Shown: positions 8,094 through 15,810 of the stretch, piece by piece
Position numbering within the stretch: position 1 is the first letter of the stretch
How the letters are laid out: every line of letters starts with the position of its first letter
The notes under the pieces: generated by a model
What the model was told of the DNA's origin: nothing
What the model saw: only the letters and a program-made list of their open reading frames with translations
Database searches by the model: none
Assembly: GCF_033542235.1 (NCBI RefSeq)
Contig: NZ_JAWRCU010000024.1
Coordinates: 1-64,000 of the forward strand
Reading direction: 5' to 3'
Origin: JAWRCU01 sp033542235
GTDB lineage: Bacteria; Pseudomonadota; Alphaproteobacteria; Rhizobiales; Rhizobiaceae
DNA: 64,000 bases
Translations under genes and position numbers: made by a program

Positions 8094-9086
8094 ATGCCTA
8101 GCATGACCATCCTCACCGAGGCTGAGCTCCGCGAAATCGTGAAGCTCGATCTCGACGCCGTCGCCTGTGTCGAAAACGCGTTCCGCGCGCTGGCGACGCT
8201 GCCGGTCGCCATGCCGCCTATCCTGAGGCTCGATATTCCCGAGCATCGTGGGGAGGTCGACGTGAAGACCGCTTATGTGCCCGGCATTGACGGCTTCGCG
8301 ATCAAGATCAGCCCCGGCTTCTTCGACAATCCTAAGCTCGGCCTGCCGAGCGTCAACGGCATGATGGTGCTGCTCTCGGCAAAGACCGGCCTTGTCGAAG
8401 CGCTGCTGCTCGACAACGGCTACCTGACTGACGTGCGCACCGCAGCGGCAGGCGCGGTTGCGGCAAAGCATCTGTCGCGGCCCGATTCCGCGGTGGCGGC
8501 GATCTACGGCGCCGGCGTGCAAGCGAGGCTGCAGCTCGAGGCGCTGACCTTGGTGCGGCCGATCGCGGAGGCGCGGATCTGGGCGCGGGATGCTGCCAAG
8601 GCGGAAGCCACGGCGGAGGCGCTGCGCGAGAAGCTCGGCATCGTCGTGCGCGCCGAGCCCGATGCGGCGGAGGCGGCAGCCGGCGCCGACATCATCGTCA
8701 CAACGACGCCGTCGACCGAGCCGATCGTCAAGGCAGGCTTCGTCGTCGCCGGCCAGCACATCACCGCGATGGGGTCGGATGCCGAGCACAAGAACGAGAT
8801 CGCCCCGGCGATCCTCAAGCTCGCCGACCTCTATGTGGCGGACGCTGCCCGCCAGACGCGCCGGCTCGGCGAGCTGCATCATGCCATCGACGCCGGGCTG
8901 ATCTCCGCCGATCAGGAGGTCACCGAGCTCGGCCAACTGATCGCAGGCATCAGGCACGGCCGCCGTTCGCCAGGCGATATTACCGTCGCTGACCTCACCG
9001 GCACCGGCGTGCAGGACACCGCGATCGCCACGCTCGCCCGCGACCGTGCCAAGGCGGCCGGCGCCGGCACCATTTTCGAGAGCTAG
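8094..9086 (+). CDS. eutC: Ectoine utilization protein EutC (ornithine cyclodeaminase family)
   Basis: A 330-residue member of the ornithine cyclodeaminase/mu-crystallin family with a Rossmann NAD(P) motif around residues 130-150 (AIYGAGVQARLQLEAL). It is thought to reduce the EutB product to ectoine. I start at the ATG at 8094 (MPSMTILTEAELRE) because GGAGGTG lies seven bases upstream. The open frame before it runs through the palindromic repeat and is not coding. Confidence 0.9.
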   Translation: MPSMTILTEAELREIVKLDLDAVACVENAFRALATLPVAMPPILRLDIPEHRGEVDVKTAYVPGIDGFAIKISPGFFDNPKLGLPSVNGMMVLLSAKTGLVEALLLDNGYLTDVRTAAAGAVAAKHLSRPDSAVAAIYGAGVQARLQLEALTLVRPIAEARIWARDAAKAEATAEALREKLGIVVRAEPDAAEAAAGADIIVTTTPSTEPIVKAGFVVAGQHITAMGSDAEHKNEIAPAILKLADLYVADAARQTRRLGELHHAIDAGLISADQEVTELGQLIAGIRHGRRSPGDITVADLTGTGVQDTAIATLARDRAKAAGAGTIFES

Positions 9087-9156
9087 GCAAGTGTCCCACA
9101 AGAACCCACGCAGTCGCCTATGAGGTCGACCCCCACTCCGGTTCGCTTCGCGAACC

Positions 9157-9265
9157 ACCTCTCCCCCGGTCGACGGGGGAGAGGAAGTGCCGGCCGTAAT
9201 GCCAGGCGCCCTTCCTCTCCCCTTTTGAGGGGGAGAGGTGCCGAGCGAAGCGAGGCGGAGCGGGG
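9157..9265. repeat. Short inverted repeat, CTCTCCCC type
   Basis: Two palindromes, CACCTCTCCCCCGGTCGACG and its partner arm (about 9159-9184) and CTCTCCCCTTTTGAGGGGGA (about 9213-9236), are followed by GAAGCGAGGCGGAGCGGGGG. It is related in layout to the other repeats but differs in sequence. It lies in the 282-base eutC-doeA gap. The remaining roughly 100 bases before doeA show no clear promoter. Confidence 0.75.
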
Positions 9266-9368
9266 GTTTGCCGCGCCATATTCGATTGGCCCGCACAAGG
9301 GCCTGCAACAAATCAAAGTCGTCGGCCGGCCCCCAAGCCCGGCCCAATAACGAGGAAGACCAACGACA

Positions 9369-10550
9369 ATGACAATGCCCAATTTGAAGTTCACGCGAGA
9401 GGAGTATGCGGAGCGTCTTGCCAAGACGCGCCGTGCCATGGAGGCGAAGAAGGTCGACCTTCTGATCGTCAGCGATCCTTCCAACATGGCATGGCTGACG
9501 GGCTATGACGGCTGGTCGTTCTACGTGCACCAGGCGGTGATCGTGCCGCCGACCGGCGAGCCGGTCTGGTACGGCCGCGGCCAGGATGCGAACGGCGCCA
9601 AGCGCACCGCCTATCTCAGCCACGACAACATTGTCGGCTATGCCGACCACTATGTGCAGTCGACCGAGCGCCACCCGATGGACTACCTCTCCCAGGTGCT
9701 CACGGAGCGGCGCTGGGACAAGCTCACCATCGGCGTCGAGATGGACAATTACTGGTTCTCGGCGGCCGCCTTCGCGTCCCTGCAGAAGCATCTGCCGAAC
9801 GCGCTCTTTGTCGACGCCACTGCGCTGGTCAACTGGCAGCGCGCCGTGAAGAGCCCGACCGAGATCGACTATATGCGCAAGGCCGCGCGCATCGTCGAGG
9901 CCATGCATGCGCGCATCGTCGACAAGATTGAGGTCGGCATGAGGAAATGCGACCTCGTCGCCGAGATCTACGATGCCGGCACGCGCGGTGTCGACGGCAT
10001 CGGCGGCGACTATCCAGCGATCGTGCCGCTCCTGCCGTCGGGCGCCGACGCCTCGGCGCCGCATCTCACCTGGGACGACAAGCCGATGAAGGAAGGTGAG
10101 GGGACCTTCTTCGAGATCGCCGGCTGCTACAACCGGTATCACTGCCCGCTGTCGCGCACCGTCTTCCTCGGCAAGCCGACCCAGGCCTTTCTCGATGCCG
10201 AGAAGGCGACGCTGGAGGGCATGGAGGCAGGGCTCGCCGCGGCGAAGCCCGGCAACACCTGCGAGGACATCGCCAACTCCTTCTTCGCGGTTCTGAAGAA
10301 GTACGGCATCGTCAAGGACAACCGCACCGGCTATCCGATCGGCATTTCCTATCCGCCGGATTGGGGCGAACGCACGATGAGCCTGCGCCCCGGCGATCGC
10401 ACCGAGCTGAAGCCGGGCATGACGTTCCACTTCATGACCGGGCTCTGGCTGGAGACGATGGGGCTGGAGATCACGGAATCCATCCTGATCACCGAGACCG
10501 GCGTCGAGTGCCTGGCCAACGTGCCGCGCCAGCTGTTCGTGAAGGGTTGA
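9369..10550 (+). CDS. doeA: Ectoine hydrolase DoeA (EutD)
   Basis: A 393-residue M24 (pita-bread) family hydrolase that opens the ectoine pyrimidine ring to give N-acetyl-L-2,4-diaminobutyrate. The N-terminal creatinase-like domain (about 1-150) contains SDPSNMAWLTGYDGWSFY and the C-terminal catalytic domain follows. The region MKEGEGTFFEIAGCYNRYHC shows that the usual M24 aspartate metal ligands are not kept, as expected for the DoeA branch. The length matches DoeA of Halomonas. doeB follows after four bases. Confidence 0.93.
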   Translation: MTMPNLKFTREEYAERLAKTRRAMEAKKVDLLIVSDPSNMAWLTGYDGWSFYVHQAVIVPPTGEPVWYGRGQDANGAKRTAYLSHDNIVGYADHYVQSTERHPMDYLSQVLTERRWDKLTIGVEMDNYWFSAAAFASLQKHLPNALFVDATALVNWQRAVKSPTEIDYMRKAARIVEAMHARIVDKIEVGMRKCDLVAEIYDAGTRGVDGIGGDYPAIVPLLPSGADASAPHLTWDDKPMKEGEGTFFEIAGCYNRYHCPLSRTVFLGKPTQAFLDAEKATLEGMEAGLAAAKPGNTCEDIANSFFAVLKKYGIVKDNRTGYPIGISYPPDWGERTMSLRPGDRTELKPGMTFHFMTGLWLETMGLEITESILITETGVECLANVPRQLFVKG

Positions 10551-10554
10551 GGCG

Positions 10555-11553
10555 ATGTCCGAGCTTCGACCCTCGCCGATCACGCCGACCGTCGATTTCG
10601 ACGGTCAAGGCGTGCAGCACGGTTTCCTGAGGCTGCCCTATAGCCGCGACGACTCGGCCTGGGGCTCGGTGATGATCCCGATCACCGTCATCAGGAACGG
10701 CTCCGGGCCGACGGCGCTGCTCACCGGCGCTAACCACGGGGACGAATATGAGGGGCCGCTGGCGCTGTTCGATCTTGCGCGCACGCTGGATGCCAGGGAC
10801 GTGAGCGGCACGGTGATCTTCGTGCCGGCCATGAACTACCCTGCCTTTCGCGCCGGCACGCGCACCTCGCCGATCGACAAGGGCAACATGAACCGCACCT
10901 TCCCGGGCCGGCCGGACGGGACCGTGACCCAGAAGATCGCCGACTATTTTCAGCGGGAGCTTCTCCCCCGGGCGGATATCGTGCTCGACTTCCACTCCGG
11001 CGGAAAGACCCTCGATTTCGTGCCGTTCTGCGCAGCCCATGTGCTGCCGGACAAGGCGCAGGAAGAGAAGGCATTCGCGGCGGTCGAGGCGTTCTCCGCG
11101 CCTTACTCGGTGAAGATGCTCGAGATCGACACGGTGGGCATGTACGACAGCGCGGCCGAGGAGATGGGCAAGGTCTTCGTGACGACAGAGCTCGGCGGCG
11201 GCGGCACGTCGCGCGCCGAGACAGTGCGCATCGCCCGGCGCGGGGTCGTCAACGTGCTGCGCCACGCCGGCATCGTGAAGGGCACCCCGGACAGGCAGCC
11301 CACCGAGTGGCTGGACATGCCCGATGGCGATTGCTTTAGCTTCGCCGAGGACGACGGCATGATCGAGACGATGGTCGATCTCGGCGGCGAAGTGAGGAAG
11401 GGCGAGGTGATCGCCCGCATCCACGACGTCACGCGCACAGGAACCGCGCCCAAGGAGATCCGCGCGAAGATGGACGGCATGCTGGCGGCCCGTCATTTCC
11501 CGGGTCTGGTGAAGGCAGGCGACTGCGCCGCGGTGCTCGCGGTGCGGGTGTAG
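10555..11553 (+). CDS. doeB: N-acetyl-L-2,4-diaminobutyrate deacetylase DoeB (EutE)
   Basis: A 332-residue zinc deacylase of the succinylglutamate desuccinylase/aspartoacylase family. Zinc ligands are visible as His61 and Glu64 in GANHGDEYEGP and His147 in LDFHSGGKT. It removes acetate from the DoeA product to give L-2,4-diaminobutyrate, which later enters aspartate metabolism. The transaminase and dehydrogenase (doeD, doeC) for that last step are not in this window. It ends the operon, and a palindromic repeat follows. Confidence 0.93.
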   Translation: MSELRPSPITPTVDFDGQGVQHGFLRLPYSRDDSAWGSVMIPITVIRNGSGPTALLTGANHGDEYEGPLALFDLARTLDARDVSGTVIFVPAMNYPAFRAGTRTSPIDKGNMNRTFPGRPDGTVTQKIADYFQRELLPRADIVLDFHSGGKTLDFVPFCAAHVLPDKAQEEKAFAAVEAFSAPYSVKMLEIDTVGMYDSAAEEMGKVFVTTELGGGGTSRAETVRIARRGVVNVLRHAGIVKGTPDRQPTEWLDMPDGDCFSFAEDDGMIETMVDLGGEVRKGEVIARIHDVTRTGTAPKEIRAKMDGMLAARHFPGLVKAGDCAAVLAVRV

Positions 11554-11639
11554 GGCATTTGCAATTCGCTTGATGTAGGCGCTGGGGAGCGGGTCGTCAT
11601 CGGTAGCGGTGGATACCGCGGTTATGGCTTTTGAGCGTT

Positions 11640-11815
11640 GGCGCCGCCCCTCATCGCCCTGCCGGGCACTTCTCCCCGTAAACGGGGAGAAGAAAGCCGG
11701 CCGCTTTTGAAGCGCTTGTTCTTCAACGTCGGCGATTGGCGAAAATCAAAGCGGCAGTCGTCCTTCTCCCCGTTTACGGGGAGAAGTGCCCGGCAGGGCG
11801 ATGAGGGGCGGCGCC
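11640..11815. repeat. Large inverted repeat, TTCTCCCCGTAAACGGGGAGAA type
   Basis: Facing arms GGCGCCGCCCCTCATCGCCC (from 11640) and its complement ending at 11815 enclose two hairpin cores, CTTCTCCCCGTAAACGGGG and CTTCTCCCCGTTTACGGGG. The centre contains CAACGTCGGCGATTGGCG. The arms are near-perfect over about 50 bases. It sits in the gap between the convergent doeB and the ligase gene. I see nothing else in 11816-11969. Confidence 0.9.
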
Positions 11816-11969
11816 AAGGTCAAACTTTCAAGCCGTTAGCAATCCCTTCACTAGGTCAAATAGCCTTGCGGCATGAAGACTGCGTCGAGAATTGCAGCGG
11901 GCACCAGGGTTCAACATCCCGCTCACCCAATCAGCCGCGGCAGCCCGCCCCCTAGCAAAAATCCGTCCT

Positions 11970-13280
11970 TCAATACACCTGCTCGTACAGCCCGCAGATC
12001 TCGTCAGTGGCCTTACCTTCTAGCACGGCCAGCTCGGCCATCTTGTGCTTCACATAAACATCGGTAAAGCCTTCCGGGAACCAACCGGCGACCGTCGTAT
12101 TCCCGGCGAAACGCTCGAGCGCTTCTCGGAGCGATTGCGGCAGGCGGACATAGCCTCGCGCCGCCAATGCGGCGGAATCGAGCAGCGAAAGGTCTTCCGC
12201 TGTCGCCTCGGGCGTCTGCAGTCCTTCCTCGATCCCCTGGACGCCGGCATGAATGATCGCTGCAAGCTGCAGATGCGGGCTTGCTGCCGCGTCGGCGGCG
12301 CGGAACTCGAAATTGAACTGCGCGGCTTTGGCGATGTCGCTGAGGTCCGACACCGGGCAGATGCGCACGGACGCCTCGCGATCGCGGAAGCCGAGATTGT
12401 TGAACGCGGCGCTCCAGCGGTGCGGCGTCAGCCTCAGATAGGAAACGGCGCTCGGAGCGGTGAGGGCGACGATCGAGTCCAGATATCTAAGCACGCCGGC
12501 GACGAACTGGCCGGCGACGGCGCTGAGCCCGTGCTTGCCGGCTGCATCATAGGTTGCCGGTTTGTCGCCATCGAGGAAGCTCAGATGGATATGGACGCCG
12601 TTGCCGACGCCGGCAGGATCGCGGATCGGTGTGAAGGTGATCTTGCGGTCAAAACGCCCGGCCGTGGCGTGCAATATCTCGCGCAGGATCGTCGAATGGT
12701 CCGCGATCGACACGCCGCGGCTCGGCCCCATGGTCACCTCATACTGGCCGCCGCCATACTCCTTCATGAAGGTGTCCGGCTCGAGGCCCGCCTCGCGCAT
12801 TGCCGCAATCAGCGTCTCGGCAAGCCGGCGTTCCGTTCGAAACCCTGCTGCGGTGTAGGCCTCGCCGCGCGGCGCCGGAACATCGCGCAACTGGAATTCG
12901 TGCTCGAAGGCGCCGAGCAGCGTCAGTCCAGTGACCTTCTCCAGGCGGTCCAGGGCGGCCTTGAGGATGGAACGCGTGCAGAGTTCCCAAGGCCTGCCGT
13001 CGGTGTGGCGGATGTCGCCGAGCGCGAAATGCTCCACCGGCTGGCCGTCGTCGAAATCGACACGGACGCGCGCCGACTGGTCGGGGATGAGCACGAGATC
13101 GCCCAGCGCTCCGAACGGGCTCTCGCCGATGGCGTCGAAACAGGTGATCTGCACATTGGTCGGCGTCCAGCCGATGCCCCGCCGCAGCCGCTTCTCGAAC
13201 TGCGATGCGGGAAAGGCCTTGCCGCGCACCTTCCCGGCCAAGTCGGTACAGCAGGCTATGATCATTTCCTCAGCGATCAT
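11970..13280 (-). CDS. Glutamine-synthetase-family gamma-glutamyl ligase
   Basis: A 436-residue glutamine synthetase-fold protein with a shortened beta-grasp domain (about 1-110) and the catalytic barrel. GAFEHEFQL carries a metal-binding glutamate, GNGVHIHLSF the ammonia/ATP-site histidine region, and SYLRLTPHRWSAAFNNLG the Arg-rich substrate loop. The adenylylation loop of true GlnA is absent, so ATP-dependent gamma-glutamylation of an amine is more likely than glutamine synthesis, as in PuuA or GlnT-type enzymes; that is inference. It is translated with the RpiR regulator (ATGA overlap) and lies beside amidohydrolase and transport genes. Confidence 0.8.
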   Translation of the reverse strand: MIAEEMIIACCTDLAGKVRGKAFPASQFEKRLRRGIGWTPTNVQITCFDAIGESPFGALGDLVLIPDQSARVRVDFDDGQPVEHFALGDIRHTDGRPWELCTRSILKAALDRLEKVTGLTLLGAFEHEFQLRDVPAPRGEAYTAAGFRTERRLAETLIAAMREAGLEPDTFMKEYGGGQYEVTMGPSRGVSIADHSTILREILHATAGRFDRKITFTPIRDPAGVGNGVHIHLSFLDGDKPATYDAAGKHGLSAVAGQFVAGVLRYLDSIVALTAPSAVSYLRLTPHRWSAAFNNLGFRDREASVRICPVSDLSDIAKAAQFNFEFRAADAAASPHLQLAAIIHAGVQGIEEGLQTPEATAEDLSLLDSAALAARGYVRLPQSLREALERFAGNTTVAGWFPEGFTDVYVKHKMAELAVLEGKATDEICGLYEQVY

Positions 13281-14140
13281 GGCTCTTCCTCCATCGCCTT
13301 GCCCGGTCGCCCCAAGCGCAACTCATCCCACGCCTCCAGTCGTTTCTTTGTAGTCGGCCAATCCGCTTCCGAAACCTTCACGATCAAAGCCTCTATGAAG
13401 GCGATCGCACACACGACCGTGTCCCATGCCGTTTCGATCTCGATCGGCAGGGCCACGACATGATCGCTGTGGCGCGCGATCGGCGACATCCACTTGTCGG
13501 TGATGAGCACGATCGAAGGATGCCGCTTGGCTGCCACCATTCCGGCAAGCTGCGCGAGGTCGGGCTGGTAACGGCGGAAATCGAACAGGATCAGCACGTC
13601 CTGCTTGCGCATCTGCAGGAGCCGGTCGGGCCAGTGCTCGGGATTCGGCGGCAGTTGATGGACCTTTGGCCTGATCTGCTTGAGGTGGATCGCGAGCAGT
13701 GCCGCGATGCTGTCGCTGATGCGGCCACCGAGCAGGAAAACGCTGCGCGCCGGATCTGCGACCAGCGCCACGATGCGATCGAATTGCTCCTGCGGCACCG
13801 CCGCGGCCATTTCGGCAAGGCGTTCGCCGATGCGTTGAGCGTAGTCGGCGAGGAATGTGGTGCTGTTGCCGAGCCGCTCGCTTGCCTTGAGGTCGAGCGG
13901 CGAGCGGCCGCCTTCGCGCAGCTCCGTGATCAGCTGGCGCTGGAACTCCTGATAGCCCGCGAAGCCGATCTTGCTGACGAAGCGCGTGATCGACGGTGCG
14001 CTGACACCGGTGCGTTCGGCTAGCTCCTGGATCGTCTGAAGGGCGCCGAACGGATAGTCGGCGAGCACTGCATTGCCGACCTTGCGCTCGCTCGCGGTGA
14101 GCTGCGCCATCTCTCGCCGGATCGTCTCGCGCACAGTCAT
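13277..14140 (-). CDS. MurR/RpiR-family transcriptional regulator
   Basis: A 287-residue regulator with an N-terminal HTH_6 domain (about 1-77: ELAERTGVSAPSITRFVSKI) and a C-terminal SIS domain (about 115-245: RSVFLLGGRISDSIAALLA). SIS domains usually bind phosphosugars, but RpiR proteins also control amino-compound catabolism. I start at the ATG at 14140 (MTVRETIRREMAQLT); a TTG at 14188 would add 16 non-conserved residues. It is divergent from the amidohydrolase operon, and an inverted repeat lies in the promoter gap, so it probably controls both sides. Confidence 0.88.
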   Translation of the reverse strand: MTVRETIRREMAQLTASERKVGNAVLADYPFGALQTIQELAERTGVSAPSITRFVSKIGFAGYQEFQRQLITELREGGRSPLDLKASERLGNSTTFLADYAQRIGERLAEMAAAVPQEQFDRIVALVADPARSVFLLGGRISDSIAALLAIHLKQIRPKVHQLPPNPEHWPDRLLQMRKQDVLILFDFRRYQPDLAQLAGMVAAKRHPSIVLITDKWMSPIARHSDHVVALPIEIETAWDTVVCAIAFIEALIVKVSEADWPTTKKRLEAWDELRLGRPGKAMEEEP

Positions 14141-14210
14141 CAGCTTCGCCGCATGGGGTTTGAAGGCATTATGACGCCATTCCGGCAAACACTAGCCGCT
14201 TTGAAAAAAA

Positions 14211-14240
14211 ATAGTCAAACGGAAAATATACGTTGACTAT
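14211..14240. promoter_or_regulatory. Inverted-repeat operator overlapping the rpiR promoter
   Basis: ATAGTCAAACG (14211-14221) and CGTTGACTAT (14231-14240) form an inverted repeat, perfect apart from one extra A, with a nine-base AT-rich centre. It lies in the divergent gap between the RpiR gene and the amidohydrolase operon. On the minus strand TTGACT (14218-14213), 17-18 bases and TAGTGT make a candidate promoter, so binding would block rpiR itself. A-rich runs on both sides extend the symmetry. Confidence 0.6.
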
Positions 14241-14311
14241 GAGCGAAAATTTTCTTTCTCTCGGCGGGACGGCCCCGGAAGGCGGCTGGCTTTCACGAGT
14301 TTCGGGTCAAC

Positions 14312-15118
14312 ATGCTTCAACCGAGCGAAACCCCGACAACGCTGCTGTCCGAGCGCGACCCGCAGCCGGTCGAGACCGTCAATGCCGACGGCAGCTCGCC
14401 CTTTGTCCTCAGTTGCGAGCATGCCGGCAGAGTGATCCCCGAAAGGCTCGGCGACCTCGGCGTGGGGCAGGCCGACATGGACAGGCACATCGCCTGGGAT
14501 GTCGGCGCGGATGGGCTGTCGCGACGCTTGTCCGCGCTGCTCGACGCGCCGCTTGTGCTACAGCGCTACAGTCGGCTGGTCGTCGACTGCAATCGCCCCA
14601 TCGAGGCGCCGGACTGCTTTCCCGAACAGAGCGACAGCACGCCGGTGCCGGGAAATATACGGCTGACAGAGCTGGAGCGCCGCCGGCGTTTCGATGAGAT
14701 TCATCAGCCGTTCCACCGTGAGCTTGCGCAGCTGCTCGACCGGCGAGTCGCGTTACAGAGCCCGACAATCCTGGTTGCCGTACACAGCTTTACACCGCGC
14801 CTCGTCGGCGGGCCCGATCGGCCGTGGCACCTGGGAGCGCTGTCGAACCGCGACGGCAGCTTCACTGAACGCTTCCTGGCTGCATTCCGGGCACGCAATC
14901 GCGATGTGCCCTCGGCCCATAACGAGCCCTACGTGGTCGACGACCGAACGGACTACACGATCCCGGTCCATGGCGAGGCGCGCGGCATTCCGCACCTGCT
15001 GCTCGAGATACGCAACGATCTGATCGCCGCCGCTGAAGGACAGGACATCTGGGCGGCGCGCCTGGCCGACGCGCTGGTCGCTGCCAAAACGGAGAAGAGA
15101 GAAGATACCGATGGCTGA
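14312..15118 (+). CDS. N-formylglutamate amidohydrolase family protein
   Basis: A 268-residue zinc-dependent deacylase of the FGase family, related to HutG-type N-formylglutamate deformylase. SPFVLSCEHAGRVIPERLG carries the N-terminal zinc histidine region (about residues 31-49), YSRLVVDCNRP the arginine/asparagine motif, and ILVAVHSFTPRL the second histidine motif. It probably hydrolyses an N-acyl or formyl amide made or imported by this cluster. No histidine-utilisation genes are nearby, so a role in histidine degradation is not supported. It overlaps the next gene by eight bases. Confidence 0.82.
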   Translation: MLQPSETPTTLLSERDPQPVETVNADGSSPFVLSCEHAGRVIPERLGDLGVGQADMDRHIAWDVGADGLSRRLSALLDAPLVLQRYSRLVVDCNRPIEAPDCFPEQSDSTPVPGNIRLTELERRRRFDEIHQPFHRELAQLLDRRVALQSPTILVAVHSFTPRLVGGPDRPWHLGALSNRDGSFTERFLAAFRARNRDVPSAHNEPYVVDDRTDYTIPVHGEARGIPHLLLEIRNDLIAAAEGQDIWAARLADALVAAKTEKREDTDG

Positions 15119-15776
15119 TTTCCCGACAACCCGAGAGGTGCCTCTCGACCCCAAAGCCTCGGCGCTGCTCTTCATCGACGTGCAGAACTTCTCCGTCAGG
15201 CGCGACGGCGGCGAGTTCAAGGACGTGCCGGACAGCGAAATCACCGGCAAATACGGCTACTATTTCGATCGGCTGAAGTCGGTCGTGATCCCGAACATGC
15301 AGCGACTGCAGAAGGGCTTTCGCGCTGCCGGCATCGAGGTTCTCTATACGACCATCGAGAGCCTGACCAAGGATGGCCGGGATCGCAGCCTCGACTACAA
15401 GATCACCGGCTTCCACGTACCGAAAGGATCATGGGACGGAAAAGTCATCGACGAGATCGCGCCCGGCGAGGACGAGATCGTGCTGCCGAAGACATCGTCG
15501 AGCGTCTTCGTGTCGACCCATATCGACTACCTCCTTCGCAATCTCGGCGTGAAGCAGCTGGTGCTGTCCGGTGTGGTCACCGACCAGTGCGTGGAGTCTG
15601 CCATCCGTGATGCGTGCGACCTCGGCTATCTCGTGACGCTCGTTCCCGATGCCTGCGCAACCTACAGCCAGGAACGCCACGACAACACGCTGAGCGCCAT
15701 CAAGGGCTATTGCCGGCAAGTCTCGACCGAGGCGCTGATTGCCGAGATCGGCGGCGCCCGGACGCCGGCCAGCTGA
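15111..15776 (+). CDS. Isochorismatase-fold cysteine amidohydrolase (first of two)
   Basis: A 221-residue hydrolase with the family catalytic triad Asp23 (FIDVQN), Lys127 (LPKTSSSVF) and Cys160 (TDQCVES). This fold cleaves amides and ureides such as ureidoacrylate, N-carbamoylsarcosine, nicotinamide or biuret. The segment KDGRDRSLDYK is shared with the second copy at 26512, which suggests related substrates. The start overlaps the preceding gene by eight bases, so the two are co-translated. No family member specific enough to name the substrate could be recognised. Confidence 0.87.
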   Translation: MADFPTTREVPLDPKASALLFIDVQNFSVRRDGGEFKDVPDSEITGKYGYYFDRLKSVVIPNMQRLQKGFRAAGIEVLYTTIESLTKDGRDRSLDYKITGFHVPKGSWDGKVIDEIAPGEDEIVLPKTSSSVFVSTHIDYLLRNLGVKQLVLSGVVTDQCVESAIRDACDLGYLVTLVPDACATYSQERHDNTLSAIKGYCRQVSTEALIAEIGGARTPAS

Positions 15777-15810
15777 CAGCAATACGAAACAAGAAAAGGG
15801 GACCAAGCGA

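Noticed and set aside
7956..10583. Very long minus-strand open frame (about 875 codons) across eutC and doeA
   Set aside because: It lies antisense to two well-recognised genes, has an Arg/His/Asp-rich composition typical of GC-rich antisense frames and matches no family.
12045..13463. Plus-strand open frame of about 470 codons across the ligase gene
   Set aside because: It is antisense to the glutamine-synthetase-family gene, whose motifs are clear, and crosses into the rpiR gene.
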